In this document: one piece after another, positions 1 through 9,445 of the stretch
Layout of the letters: every line of letters starts with the position of its first letter
Position numbering within the stretch: position 1 is the stretch's first letter
NCBI RefSeq assembly: GCF_005886875.1
Contig: NZ_PNBY01000066.1
Coordinates: forward strand, 1 to 64,000
DNA length: 64,000 bases
Source: Pseudoalteromonas aurantia
GTDB lineage: Bacteria > Pseudomonadota > Gammaproteobacteria > Enterobacterales > Alteromonadaceae
Direction: 5' to 3'
Made by a program: the position numbers and the translations under genes
The notes under the pieces: model-generated
What the model saw: only the letters and a program-made list of their open reading frames with translations
Databases searched by the model: none
What the model was told of the DNA's origin: nothing

Positions 1-124
1 TGGGATTGGCGGACGGATACCTCTTACCTAATGTTGTACTGTATATAACCAATAAGTTTGTTATGGTGGTGTAAATAAAGCAGAAAATTACGCTTAATGC
101 TGATACATGCATTTAAAGAGGTGA

Positions 125-1540
125 ATGATGTTTGAAGAGGTGGTGGGGACTATTAATGCGTTGTTATGGGGCCGTGGTCAGTTACTTATCTATATTTTAC
201 TGTTTACCGGAATATGGTTTTCATTCAAATTGAATGTCATTCAACTACGTCACTTTTCACATATGTTTTCTTTATTAAAGAGCAGCAGCAAAGCAGAAAA
301 AGATCAAGTAAGCTCGTTTCAAGCACTGTGTACTGGTCTTTCTGCCCGGGTTGGTACCGGTAACTTAGCAGGTGTAGCTGTTGCTATATCGTTGGGTGGC
401 AGTGGTGCAATTTTTTGGATGTGGGTGATTGCCATATTGGGTATGGCCACTGGGTTTGCAGAAAGTGTCTTGGGGCAAGTATATAAAATAAAGAACAACC
501 AAGGGGAGTTTAGAGGTGGCCCTGCTTATTATATTCAACTTGGCCTTAATAAACCTTGGTTGGCAGTGACGTTTGCGGTCTGTTTATTCTTGGGATACGG
601 ATTTAGTTTCAGTGCCATGCAAACCAATACCATAACCGATGCACTGCGTTTTGCCTTTGATATACCTGAACTCTACTCAGGTATTGTGATCACTTTATTA
701 GCAGGCTCAATCATTTTAGGAGGGTTGAAGTCTATAGCGCGATTTGCAGAGCAGGTAGTGCCAGTTATGGGGATCTTATTTGTGTCTGTGGCAGTCGTGA
801 TCACGTTAATGAATTTAAACGCTGTGCCAGCGATGATCAAAGAGATTTTATTGTCTGCATTTGGCTTACAAGAAGCCGGGGCGGGTGCCATGGGGGCTGC
901 AATTAAAAACGGCATACAGCGTGGTTTATATTCAAATGAAGCGGGTGCGGGCAGTGTACCCCATGCATCAGGAAGCGCAAGCCCCGTCCCTAACCACCCA
1001 GTTACTCAAGGGTATATTCAAATGCTTGGGGTGTTTTTAGATACCATTGTATTATGTAGTTGCACGGCAGTGATCATTTTACTGGCTGACATTAATATTT
1101 CGGGTGAAATGGAAGGCATACGATTGACACAAACTGCTATGACTGCACATCTTGCAGCTGGTGGAGTGTATTTTGTGGCAGCGGCAATCACGTTATTTGC
1201 ATTTACGTCGGTGGTTGCTAATTTTGCCTATGCTGAGAGTAATTTACACTTATTTAAACTTGATAATAAAGTCGGGAGAGGGCTTTATACCTCTTTGTAT
1301 TTAGTCATGATGTTATGGGGAGCAACCGCAACATTAAAAGAAGTATGGAGCTTAGCAGATATGGCATTAGGCTTGATGACCTTGGTGAATACTTTTGCCA
1401 TTGTACAACTCACACCAACGGTGATTGCCCTCAACAAAGATTATCACGCGCAAAGAGCAAAGGGGGTAGAACCGACATTCGATGACTCTGTGATACGAGT
1501 TCAAGGTAAATGTACAGCAGGTGTTTGGTCAAATAAGTAG
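125..1540 (+). CDS. Sodium:amino-acid (alanine/glycine) symporter, AGCS family
   Basis: An inner-membrane carrier of about 471 residues that in this family imports alanine or glycine with Na+. It is hydrophobic throughout, with roughly ten or eleven membrane segments. Family hallmarks are the N-terminal GLSARVGTGNLAGVAVAI region (about residues 71-88), the GGPAYYIQ motif near 130 and the RGLYSNEAGAGSVPHASG stretch near 270. The length is normal for AGCS proteins. Two adjacent ATG codons (125 and 128) follow the purine-rich AAAGAGGTGA, so the start is uncertain by one codon. It stands alone, with no partner gene. Family assignment is strong; the exact substrate cannot be read from sequence. 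Confidence 0.93.
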   Translation: MMFEEVVGTINALLWGRGQLLIYILLFTGIWFSFKLNVIQLRHFSHMFSLLKSSSKAEKDQVSSFQALCTGLSARVGTGNLAGVAVAISLGGSGAIFWMWVIAILGMATGFAESVLGQVYKIKNNQGEFRGGPAYYIQLGLNKPWLAVTFAVCLFLGYGFSFSAMQTNTITDALRFAFDIPELYSGIVITLLAGSIILGGLKSIARFAEQVVPVMGILFVSVAVVITLMNLNAVPAMIKEILLSAFGLQEAGAGAMGAAIKNGIQRGLYSNEAGAGSVPHASGSASPVPNHPVTQGYIQMLGVFLDTIVLCSCTAVIILLADINISGEMEGIRLTQTAMTAHLAAGGVYFVAAAITLFAFTSVVANFAYAESNLHLFKLDNKVGRGLYTSLYLVMMLWGATATLKEVWSLADMALGLMTLVNTFAIVQLTPTVIALNKDYHAQRAKGVEPTFDDSVIRVQGKCTAGVWSNK

Positions 1541-2036
1541 TGCTGTTTGTTTAATCACTGACTGTGTAACAAATTAATATGCTCTAAATACATGATGTTT
1601 CCTTATTTCAGGTGTTTATTATTTTAAATAGTCAAAAGCTCACGTATTTCTATTAAGCTAAATTGACCTTATAGGCCCTGCTTAAAAGCTTAGTTAGCTT
1701 GAGGTCAAGAACAAAAAGCATATACATCATAATGCATGCCTGCATGAGATCCAATTGACTACATAAGCATAAGCACACAGCTGAAGTCGCACGTTTTGAA
1801 TTATTCGTGAATGTCGGTGGTTCAAACTTGCTTATTGTTAGTTAGACTATGAGCGGTTGTTCACTGTGGTGATTGTTGAACAAACTAAATAAATATTAGC
1901 CAGAGATATTAAATTTGCGTCGCAGTAATGACTAAGTCGGTGAGTGACTATGAATAAACTACGCGATTTATGTACTTGTATCATGATTGATGAAAAGATA
2001 CATTGAGTTTTTGCATAGCCAGAATAGGGACTCGGT
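1541..2036. other. Intergenic region without a recognised gene
   Basis: About 500 bases between the symporter and the glutathione transferase. I see no convincing coding frame on either strand and no strong U-tailed hairpin. It probably contains the symporter 3' end and the promoter of the following gene, but I could not place a promoter with confidence. Confidence 0.4.
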
Positions 2037-2708
2037 ATGCTGACAGTGCACCATTTAGAAAACTCTCAATCATTTAGGGTATTATGGCTACTAGAAGAAC
2101 TTGATGTGCCATACCATATTGAGCATTATGCCAGAGACAAAGAAACTTCTTTAGCCCCTGATAACTTTAAGAAGCTTCATCCTGCGGGCACATCGCCTTG
2201 TATTTCTGATGGTGAGTATATCTTGCCTGAAAGCAATGCCATTTTAGAGTATATACTTGATAAGTATGATAATGCAGAACTTAGAAACCTCGGTTCAGAG
2301 CAGCATAGGGTCTCTTATTTATATTGGTTTCATAGTGCGCAAGGCAGCTTAATGCCTTTACTCACTGAGTCGCTTATTTTTAAACGCATGATCAGTAAAT
2401 CTCCGGCATTTATCCGGCCAATCATTCGGGTGGTGGTCAACAAGGTTCAAAGTAGTTATTTAAACCCTCGCTTAAACAAATTAATCTCACATATTGAACA
2501 AACGTTAAAGCACTCTCGGTGGTTTGCAGGAGATACCTTTACAGCGGCTGATATAGTGATGGGGTATTGTATGGAGGTGGCTATTGCAAGAATTAATTTG
2601 GGCAATAAACATCCAAGTATTCACCGCTTTGTTGCAGATATAAAGCGCCGTCCAGCGTATCAAAAAGCACTCGATAAAAATGGACCTTTTACGCCTTTAG
2701 TTGATTAA
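2037..2708 (+). CDS. Glutathione S-transferase
   Basis: A cytosolic enzyme of 223 residues expected to conjugate or reduce substrates with glutathione. Residues 1-80 form the thioredoxin-like domain, including the glutathione gamma-glutamyl-binding PESNAILEYI motif near 64-73. The all-helical C-terminal domain contains WFAGDTFTAADIVMGY, the N-capping box typical of GSTs. The start is the first ATG after AGGGA. It lies 96 bases upstream of the threonine aldolase on the same strand and may share its transcript. It resembles the small bacterial GSTs of the GstB/YfcG kind. The substrate is unknown. Confidence 0.92.
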   Translation: MLTVHHLENSQSFRVLWLLEELDVPYHIEHYARDKETSLAPDNFKKLHPAGTSPCISDGEYILPESNAILEYILDKYDNAELRNLGSEQHRVSYLYWFHSAQGSLMPLLTESLIFKRMISKSPAFIRPIIRVVVNKVQSSYLNPRLNKLISHIEQTLKHSRWFAGDTFTAADIVMGYCMEVAIARINLGNKHPSIHRFVADIKRRPAYQKALDKNGPFTPLVD

Positions 2709-2804
2709 TGAGGTGTGTAAAATGATTGAAAGTAGAGTAGATGAAACTCCCTGAATATGCCTTGATGGCTTTATCGAAGACCATAAAAAATAAGGAACGA
2801 TAAA

Positions 2805-3821
2805 ATGATAGATTTTCGCTCAGACACAGTAACAAGACCATGCACTCAGATGAAAAAGGCCATGTTCGAGGCGGAGCTGGGTGATGATGTGTATGGAGAC
2901 GATCCAACGGTTAATGCCCTTGAGCAATATGCCAATGAACGGCATGGTTTTGAAAGCGCACTTTTTACAAGCTCAGGTACGCAGGCCAATTTACTGGCAT
3001 TGATGGCGCATTGTGAGCGGGGCGATGAATATTTATGTGGGCAAAATGCACATAATTATAAATATGAAGCGGGTGGTGCTGCAGTATTAGGGTCTGTTCA
3101 GCCACAACCGATTGAGAATGAAGCTGATGGTAGCCTATGTTTTACTAAATTGAAGTCAGCAATTAAAGCCGATGACTTTCATTTTGCGCGTACAAAATTG
3201 CTGAGCCTTGAGAATACCATTGGCGGTCAAGTACTCAGTCTGGAATACATGGCGCAAGCACAGCAGTTTTGTCAGCAGAACCAGCTTATTTTACATTTAG
3301 ATGGTGCCAGAGTTTACAATGCGGCTGTAGCATTGGGCGTGGATGTTACGCAAATAAGTCAGTACTTTAACTCAATGACCGTGTGTTTGTCTAAAGGGCT
3401 CGGTGCGCCTATTGGATCATTATTACTGGGTGACAAAGCATTTATCGCTAAAGCGCGTCGGATCCGAAAAATGCTAGGCGGAGGTATGCGTCAAGCTGGT
3501 TTTCTCGCGGCAGCAGGACAATATGCGCTATTACATAATGTTGAGCGGTTGGCGGAAGATCATGACAATGCAAAGTATTTGGCAAAGCAACTTAACGAAG
3601 TGAAAGGCTTTAATACCAGTGCTTATCGTGTAAGTACCAATATTGTGTATGTTGATGTTGCGCAGTCTATAGATTTGAAGGCTCTGACCACAACGCTCGC
3701 AGAGAATGGCATTTTACTCACCTCGAGCTACGCAGGTATGAGGTTAGTGACGCATAAAGACATCAATAAAATGAGTATAGATACGTTGATATATTCGTTG
3801 AATCAGTTTGTAAGTAAATAA
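2805..3821 (+). CDS. ltaE: Low-specificity L-threonine aldolase
   Basis: A PLP enzyme of 338 residues that cleaves L-threonine and L-allo-threonine to glycine and acetaldehyde. Family signatures are the N-terminal MIDFRSDTVTRPCTQMKKAM, the GDDVYGDDPTVNALE segment (about 26-40), HLDGARVYNAA (164-174) and the Schiff-base lysine K197 in CLSKGLGAPIGS, the position seen in the E. coli enzyme. It starts at ATG behind a good AAGGA. A GC-rich hairpin follows the stop codon. It follows the GST gene in the same direction but nothing functional links them. Confidence 0.95.
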   Translation: MIDFRSDTVTRPCTQMKKAMFEAELGDDVYGDDPTVNALEQYANERHGFESALFTSSGTQANLLALMAHCERGDEYLCGQNAHNYKYEAGGAAVLGSVQPQPIENEADGSLCFTKLKSAIKADDFHFARTKLLSLENTIGGQVLSLEYMAQAQQFCQQNQLILHLDGARVYNAAVALGVDVTQISQYFNSMTVCLSKGLGAPIGSLLLGDKAFIAKARRIRKMLGGGMRQAGFLAAAGQYALLHNVERLAEDHDNAKYLAKQLNEVKGFNTSAYRVSTNIVYVDVAQSIDLKALTTTLAENGILLTSSYAGMRLVTHKDINKMSIDTLIYSLNQFVSK

Positions 3822-3843
3822 AGAGTTGAGCTAGTGTGTTGCA

Positions 3844-3881
3844 CCCCTCAAAGTTGTCTTTCTATGAGTCACTTTGTGGGG
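3844..3881 (+). terminator. Hairpin after threonine aldolase
   Basis: CCCCTCAAAGT and ACTTTGTGGGG pair as a ten-base-pair stem with one internal T/T mismatch and a 16-nt loop, 22 bases after the ltaE stop codon. The U tract is poor (CTATTTAC follows), so this is a probable but not textbook terminator. Confidence 0.4.
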
Positions 3882-4202
3882 GCTATTTACGTTTGTAAAG
3901 CTATGATCACCAAACCTTTGAAATTTTAATTTCAGCGACTGATTTATCTTCACTTTACCTGATTAAATCAACGATTTTTATCAATAAAATACTTAACTAA
4001 CAATAAGGCTACGAATTATAACCTGCTAGTAAAAGGCCTTTTGGATACCCAAAGGGAATGATATATTATGTATGTGCAATACTAAATCGCCCATTCACTA
4101 GCAACATATCTTAATCTAAGCAATTGTACCTTTTTGCAAGTATCACAGCATTTTGCTACTTCAGTGATATAATAATCATCTACTGCGTGCAAATAAAAGC
4201 GT

Positions 4203-4240
4203 AATACGCCATATAAAATAAGAAGTTTATATGACGTATT
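4203..4240 (-). terminator. AT-rich inverted repeat after AhpD-like gene
   Basis: AATACGCCATATA and TATATGACGTATT pair over 13 positions with one mismatch and a 12-nt loop, just beyond the stop codon of the leftward gene. It is AT-rich with only a partial T tail on the minus strand (ACGCTTTTATTT), so it may act as a weak terminator. Confidence 0.35.
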
Positions 4241-4246
4241 AATTGA

Positions 4247-4837
4247 TTATTGATGTTTACTTACTTGCCAGTCGTTATGTTGAAGGAATGTACTGCCAGC
4301 GTTAATGGCACCGGTTTCTAAAGTCGTCGCCATTGTGTCGTTCCAACGATTCAAATAACCAAATAATGAAATAACTCCCAATATTTCAACGATCTCTCCA
4401 TCATCCCAGTATTTTTTGAGTTCAGTTTCAATGGCATTATCGACTGCATTAGGAACGCTTGATGCTGCCAAGGCAAACTCAAATGCGGCTTTTTCTGCAT
4501 CGGTAAAAAGCGTACTTTCTCTGAATTGCCAAATCGAGTGAAGGCGCTCTTCAGACCCTCCATAGCGTTTGGCAGCTAAAATAGTGTGCGCTTCGCAATA
4601 TCTACAGCCAGTATTAGCGCTGGTAATATAGCCAATAAGGCGCTTTTGTTCAGCTGTAACTCGACCGCCATTTTCCATCACTGCCATGTTTAAGGTGATA
4701 AAAGCTTTTGCTATCGCTGGGCGAATTTGCATGGTTAATACGCTATTTGGGCAAAACCCAAGTGTTTCATTAAAAAATGTTGCCAATTCACTAACTTCTT
4801 GGTTTTCATCTTGTGAAAGAGGTGTAACTAGTGCCAT
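4247..4837 (-). CDS. AhpD-like / carboxymuconolactone decarboxylase family protein
   Basis: A cytosolic protein of 196 residues of the AhpD-like (peroxidase-related) alpha-helical fold. The redox motif TGCRYCEAHT places C78 and C81 with H84, the CxxC-x2-H arrangement that in AhpD relatives supports thiol peroxidase or disulfide reductase activity. The C-terminal half (EILGVISLFGYLNRWNDTMA) is typical of the family. The start is ATG behind AGGA. It is divergent from a MarR regulator, and a 36-bp perfect palindrome lies 15-50 bases upstream of its start, so redox- or ligand-controlled repression by that MarR protein is likely. The substrate is unknown. Confidence 0.85.
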   Translation of the reverse strand: MALVTPLSQDENQEVSELATFFNETLGFCPNSVLTMQIRPAIAKAFITLNMAVMENGGRVTAEQKRLIGYITSANTGCRYCEAHTILAAKRYGGSEERLHSIWQFRESTLFTDAEKAAFEFALAASSVPNAVDNAIETELKKYWDDGEIVEILGVISLFGYLNRWNDTMATTLETGAINAGSTFLQHNDWQVSKHQ

Positions 4838-4851
4838 GATAATATCCTGTT

Positions 4852-4887
4852 GTAGTATTTATGTTGCATATGCAACATAAATACTAC
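4852..4887. promoter_or_regulatory. 36-bp perfect palindrome, probable MarR operator
   Basis: The half-site G-TAGTATTTATGTTGCAT is followed directly by its exact reverse complement, giving an uninterrupted 36-bp palindrome centred between 4869 and 4870. It sits in the 113-bp gap between the AhpD-like gene and the divergent MarR gene. MarR dimers bind palindromes of about 18-20 bp, so the central TTATGTTGCATATGCAACAT would suffice; the outer arms are extra symmetry. The operator role is inferred from position. Confidence 0.7.
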
Positions 4888-4950
4888 CGTGTCATTGCTG
4901 GTGTTGTAAAGCAAAAGTATGTGAATGGTTTAAACGTGTGAGGGTTTTAA

Positions 4951-5529
4951 ATGAGTAACAAAATGCGAAAAGCAGCATTTACTTTGAACAAAGATATCGC
5001 AAATCCATATGATTTATATAACCACTTGCCCTATAGGGTGGCTGTTGCAAGTAATTTATTGGAAATTGATAGAGATGCAGCAATTAAACAACTCACAGAG
5101 CTGGAAACAAGGGAGATTAGGGTGTTATTAAATGTAGGTTCTTATGGTCCAATTAATGCTGCTGATATTGCTTATCAGTCTCGGCTAGATCCTTACTCTG
5201 TGAATAGAGCCATTAACTGTTTATTGAAACTAAATTATATAGCTGAAGTTAAACGAGTAACAAATCAGAAAGTAAAGCGGGTTGCATTGACCCAGAGCGG
5301 ACTGACTGTTTATCAAAAAATAACTACCCACCTTGAGCACCGTACCGACCGTTTAACGGCCAACTTAACCATTAAAGAGCAATCTACATTGTTAGCGCTA
5401 CTAGAAAAGTTGGAATTGCAGGCAGAGCAAGTGTTAGCAGAGACAGCTTCAGTTATTGAAGCACAAGGAGAACCAATTACGCGAGATCAAAAAGAGCTCA
5501 TTCGTTGGTATAAAAGAACCTCCTCATGA
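4951..5529 (+). CDS. MarR family winged-helix transcriptional regulator
   Basis: A protein of 192 residues with a MarR-type winged helix in the middle: helix-turn-helix at about residues 65-95 (INAADIAYQSRLDPYSVNRA) and the wing around VKRVTNQKVKRVALTQSG (97-114). Long N- and C-terminal helices supply the dimer interface. It is divergent from the AhpD-like gene across the palindrome at 4852-4887, the usual arrangement for an autoregulated repressor sensing a small molecule or oxidant. No conserved sensory cysteine pair is evident. The ligand is unknown. Confidence 0.87.
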   Translation: MSNKMRKAAFTLNKDIANPYDLYNHLPYRVAVASNLLEIDRDAAIKQLTELETREIRVLLNVGSYGPINAADIAYQSRLDPYSVNRAINCLLKLNYIAEVKRVTNQKVKRVALTQSGLTVYQKITTHLEHRTDRLTANLTIKEQSTLLALLEKLELQAEQVLAETASVIEAQGEPITRDQKELIRWYKRTSS

Positions 5530-5566
5530 TCGTTGTAAACTTCAGTTATGAGCTACAATACATGGG

Positions 5567-6040
5567 CTAAAGAACGTCTACTCTATCAATGAGCACATGC
5601 CTTGTTTTTATGTAACATTGGTTTGACTTGATTATGAGCTCATCTTCATAACGACCATTATAAATATGGGTCGGCGCAGTTTCATCATTTTTATCTTGGC
5701 GATATAAAATGAAATGGGACCTGTTTGTGAAGGTATCACTTCCCGTTGGGTATACGTTCATACCGGTGATCATATGAATACTCTTTTTATTCATTAGCGC
5801 TGTTTCTACTCGAGCAGAAATCGCGTCGCTTCCTTTTAACGCAATATTGAATTTTGGAACTGAAAAAATTGCATCTGGCGTAAATAGAGATTGATAGCTT
5901 TTTATGGGCCCCTTATCTCGATACTGAGGGTACTTCATAAGAGTTTCCTCACAGTTTGCAATGGCGCCTGTGTTATGGTGGTTTACTTGGCATCCAAGTA
6001 ACACAAGAGTAAGAGGTAAAGCTATTAACACTTTGTACAT
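5567..6040 (-). CDS. Lipoprotein with NTF2/SnoaL-like fold
   Basis: 157 residues. An N-terminal signal ends in the lipobox LLGC with lipidated Cys at 17. The rest has the pattern of an NTF2/SnoaL-like cone fold: a helix then YQSLFTPDAIFSVPKF (near 49-64), a G-x2-AI segment, and strands ending in NGRYEDELIIKSNQCYI. Such proteins bind or turn over small ligands in a pocket, but no catalytic set can be picked out. It converges on the MarR gene with 37 bases between stop codons. Function unknown. Confidence 0.7.
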   Translation of the reverse strand: MYKVLIALPLTLVLLGCQVNHHNTGAIANCEETLMKYPQYRDKGPIKSYQSLFTPDAIFSVPKFNIALKGSDAISARVETALMNKKSIHMITGMNVYPTGSDTFTNRSHFILYRQDKNDETAPTHIYNGRYEDELIIKSNQCYIKTRHVLIDRVDVL

Positions 6041-6279
6041 TTTTATCCTTGATCATCTCAGTAAGTGGTGATGTGATTATTGGTTCTTCTACTCAATCGT
6101 ACATTAATTTAACGATGTAGAGTAAATATGAAGTCGTGTTGGTTTTAACTTAACACCTTATGCTGGTATACGCCGTTGTTTCCGTCTATTTCATCGTGTT
6201 TCCGTTATTTTCGAGCGACAGCCTACTGAGTCTGAGCTATATTGCCCATCTATCTAATTAATAAAAAGAGCAAAGGAAT

Positions 6280-8451
6280 ATGAATAAATTATTTATTGCC
6301 AGCTTAGTGTCATCTAGTCTTGCTGTTATTTTAACAGGTTGTGAAAACACGTCATCGAAAGCATCTGGTATTGGAGATGCTGTTGAGAAAGTGGCTATAT
6401 CCCCCCCTGTTGCAGAGAAAGTAGCACACGTAACAAAAATTCATGGTTATGAAATGCGTGATGATTATCATTGGTTACGTGATGATTCCCGTAGTGATGA
6501 GAAAGTGCTCGCGCATCTAACACAAGAAAATATATACAGTGATTCAATACTTAAGCCTACAGAACAATTACAAAGAACGTTATTTAATGAAATCAAAGGT
6601 CGAATGGTTAAAGATAATCGCTCGGTACCCGTTAAAGATGGTCAATTTTATTATTTTACTGAAACTTTAGGTGAGCAAGAATACCCATCTTTGTATAGAA
6701 GTACCCATGTTTCGGGAAGTAGCCCTACGCTACTATTTAATATGAATGATCATGCCAAAGAACATGATTATTACAATATTGCAGATTTCTCAGCAAGCCC
6801 GAATAATCGACTTTTAGCATATTCTGAAGATACGCTTAGCCGCCGCATTTATACTATTCGTATAAAAGATCTGTCTACTGGCAATAATTTGCAAACAGAG
6901 TTAAAAGGTGCGCAAGGCGGTGTCGTTTGGGGGAACGATAACAAAACATTGTATTATGTGAAAAAAGACCCCGTGTCTTTGCTAGGTAACCAAGTTTTTA
7001 GGCATACTTTAGGTCAACCTCAAAGTAGCGATGAGTTGGTCTACGAAGAGCAAGATAACACTTATTATACTTATATTAGTAAGAGTAAAGATGGCAAATA
7101 TATTTATATCCACCACTCTAGTACTGAGTCAAAGGGAGTTTCATTAATTGATGCTAATGACCGAATGTCTGTACCCGAGCGTTTTATTCCGCGAGAAAAA
7201 GGCTTAGAGTACAGTGTCTCTAAGTTAAAGGATTGGTTCTATATTACAACTAACCTAAATGCAGTTAACTTCAAACTAATGAAAGTTCATGAAACGAAGT
7301 TTTCAGATAAAAAAAATTGGCAAACAGTGGTTGAGCATGATGTTCAAGAAAAGTTCGAACGCGTGGTATTTTTTGATGCTCACTTGGTGTACCAGACGCG
7401 AAAAATGGGGCAGTCTTATATCACGATTAGAGATTTAACCGATGGCTATGAGCATCAGTTAAAGTTTAACGATCCCGCTTACTTGGTTAGATTAACGGGT
7501 AACCGTGAATTGGATAACACTGCTGTAAGGTTGAGTTACTCTAGCATGACGACGCCGATGACCACCTTTGAAGTAGACTTAAAAAACTATGGCAAAACGA
7601 CGTTAAAAGAAACTCAAGTTCTAGGCGATTTTAATTCAGATAATTATGCCTCTGAACGCCTCTTTATCACTGCGAGAGACGGAGTTAAAGTTCCTGTATC
7701 TTTGGTTTATAAAAAAACGTTGTTTAAAAAGGATGGCTCAAACCCCCTTTTACAATACGCTTATGGATCTTATGGACATACAAAGGATGCGAGCTTTTCA
7801 AATGCATCGCTAAGTTTACTCGACCGTGGTTTTGTCTACGCTATCGCACATATACGTGGCTCTCAAATGTTGGGCAGGCAATGGTATGAGGATGGTAAAA
7901 AATTAAATAAAAAGAACACCTTTAATGATTTTGTTGATGTAACTCGCGGGCTTGTTACGCAAGGTTATGCGAATGCAAATAAAGTTTATGCACAAGGGGG
8001 AAGTGCAGGAGGGTTACTTATGGGCGCCGTCGTAAACCAAGCACCAGAGCTGTACCATGGAGTACATGCAGCAGTCCCATTTGTCGATGTGATAAATACC
8101 ATGCTGGATGAAACACTGCCACTGACAACCAATGAGTATGATGAGTGGGGTAACCCGAATGATAAAACTTATTTTGATTACATGCGTTCTTATTCACCTT
8201 ACGATCAAGTATCTAATCAAAGTTATCCCAATATGCTGGTCACAACGGGGTTGCATGATTCTCAGGTACAATACTTTGAACCAGCAAAGTGGGTTGCGAA
8301 GCTAAGAGAAAAGAAAACTGATAACAATAAGCTGTTGTTTAAAGTTGATATGCAAGCAGGGCATGGTGGTGCATCAGGACGTTATAAAAGTATCAAAGAT
8401 AGGGCGCTACATTATGCTTTTTTTATTGAGTTAGCCAACGGCCGACTATAA
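6280..8451 (+). CDS. Oligopeptidase B-like serine peptidase (S9A), lipoprotein
   Basis: 723 residues. The N-terminus has a lipoprotein signal (LTGC, Cys 21), so the enzyme is probably anchored in the periplasm or outer membrane, whereas classical oligopeptidase B is cytosolic. A beta-propeller spans about 45-430 and an alpha/beta hydrolase domain about 450-720. The catalytic triad is S575 in QGGSAGGLLMG, D660 in LHDSQVQY and H695 in AGHGGASGRY. The TMLDETLPLTTNEYDEWGNP segment is characteristic of oligopeptidase B, which cuts short peptides after Arg or Lys. A clean terminator follows. It is probably a monocistronic peptide-scavenging gene. Confidence 0.92.
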   Translation: MNKLFIASLVSSSLAVILTGCENTSSKASGIGDAVEKVAISPPVAEKVAHVTKIHGYEMRDDYHWLRDDSRSDEKVLAHLTQENIYSDSILKPTEQLQRTLFNEIKGRMVKDNRSVPVKDGQFYYFTETLGEQEYPSLYRSTHVSGSSPTLLFNMNDHAKEHDYYNIADFSASPNNRLLAYSEDTLSRRIYTIRIKDLSTGNNLQTELKGAQGGVVWGNDNKTLYYVKKDPVSLLGNQVFRHTLGQPQSSDELVYEEQDNTYYTYISKSKDGKYIYIHHSSTESKGVSLIDANDRMSVPERFIPREKGLEYSVSKLKDWFYITTNLNAVNFKLMKVHETKFSDKKNWQTVVEHDVQEKFERVVFFDAHLVYQTRKMGQSYITIRDLTDGYEHQLKFNDPAYLVRLTGNRELDNTAVRLSYSSMTTPMTTFEVDLKNYGKTTLKETQVLGDFNSDNYASERLFITARDGVKVPVSLVYKKTLFKKDGSNPLLQYAYGSYGHTKDASFSNASLSLLDRGFVYAIAHIRGSQMLGRQWYEDGKKLNKKNTFNDFVDVTRGLVTQGYANANKVYAQGGSAGGLLMGAVVNQAPELYHGVHAAVPFVDVINTMLDETLPLTTNEYDEWGNPNDKTYFDYMRSYSPYDQVSNQSYPNMLVTTGLHDSQVQYFEPAKWVAKLREKKTDNNKLLFKVDMQAGHGGASGRYKSIKDRALHYAFFIELANGRL

Positions 8452-8462
8452 GAACTGTTCCG

Positions 8463-8494
8463 GTGGCACTAAGTTATTCTATTTTTAGTGCCAC
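8463..8494 (+). terminator. Rho-independent-type terminator after oligopeptidase B
   Basis: GTGGCACTAA and TTAGTGCCAC form a perfect ten-base-pair stem with a 12-nt loop, 11 bases beyond the stop codon. T-rich sequence (TTGGTTTA) follows. Confidence 0.7.
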
Positions 8495-8803
8495 TTGGTT
8501 TAGGCTACGTTTACACTGAATTGACCCGTTTTTTGCGCATAATCTTGTATGAAATATCTCACACAATAGTCGAGGTTTTTTCTTTCTTCGCTGAAACCGT
8601 ACTCGCGACTTATAAAATTAGTCCTTTTGTCTATTTATTAATTATTTCATACTCTTTCTTGCTGAAGAAAAGGGGTTGTATAGTGAAGTATAAGCAACGT
8701 TTCGGTATTCAGATAAATCTTACAGCGAATATTTAATTCTAACTGCCCTGTTATAGTAGATTATTAACTTTAGTTACTAAATAGATATGGATATCTCAAT
8801 ATT
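8495..8803. other. Intergenic region upstream of secreted protein gene
   Basis: About 310 bases. An open frame here begins inside the preceding terminator stem and lacks a ribosome binding site, so I do not call it a gene. The AT-rich part before 8804 presumably holds the promoter of the next gene. Confidence 0.4.
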
Positions 8804-9319
8804 ATGAAATGGATTTTAGCTTGTATTTTATGGGCTGGCACTGTGAATTATGCTTGTGCCTCAAACGCTCAATTTAGCAAGGCCACTTGTGAAAAACTGG
8901 CGTTCAAGCGTGCAGTTTTAATGAGCCATATTACGCAAAAGAGTAGCTATAGCGCTGACTTTTCCTCTCAAGAACAACGTATTTTTGTGCTGCTACATCG
9001 ACACTGCAAAAGTGAGCAAGAAACGAATGAACACGCCCTGTCGTTACCCGATGAGCAGCTCCTAAATGCCCCGTTAGATGACATGACTTATGCTGGTAAG
9101 TTATTCATGGATGATAAGAAGCAGATGAAATGGCAGAAATTTTATGTCATTCCACAACAATGTCGTGAAAAAGGCTCTAATTTAAATAAATTTGTTTGGT
9201 GTAGCCACAATAAAAGCAAACAGAAAAAGCGGTTTGAGCTTATTTGGCAAAGTGGCGAGCAGGCAACGAATGAACAGTCAGGCTATTCACTTGTTGCAAT
9301 GCAGGCGGTGGCGCTGTAA
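8804..9319 (+). CDS. Secreted hypothetical protein
   Basis: 171 residues with a signal peptide of about 19-20 residues ending ACA before SNAQ. The mature part is hydrophilic with several cysteines (C29, C67, C119 and C132 by my count), which could form periplasmic disulfides. I recognise no domain. It lies 126 bases before the nucleotide pyrophosphatase gene on the same strand. Confidence 0.6.
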   Translation: MKWILACILWAGTVNYACASNAQFSKATCEKLAFKRAVLMSHITQKSSYSADFSSQEQRIFVLLHRHCKSEQETNEHALSLPDEQLLNAPLDDMTYAGKLFMDDKKQMKWQKFYVIPQQCREKGSNLNKFVWCSHNKSKQKKRFELIWQSGEQATNEQSGYSLVAMQAVAL

Positions 9320-9445
9320 TTAAAGATATAGAAATGGAATAACTAATTACCAACTGGTTATTTCATCGTAATTATTTTTTAATGACATAGGTTTAGCGTA
9401 ATAATGTCGTTTTATCTTTGATAATACAACATGTGGGAATATGGT

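Noticed and set aside
1-80. Possible C-terminal end of an upstream gene at the left window edge
   Set aside because: Two frames stay open for 15-24 codons before a stop and neither can be favoured without upstream sequence.
673-915. Minus-strand open frame inside the sodium:alanine symporter
   Set aside because: Antisense shadow of a strongly conserved membrane protein with no supporting start signal.
8488-8736. 82-codon open frame after the oligopeptidase gene
   Set aside because: It begins with GTG inside the arm of the preceding terminator, has no ribosome binding site and shows no protein-like domain.
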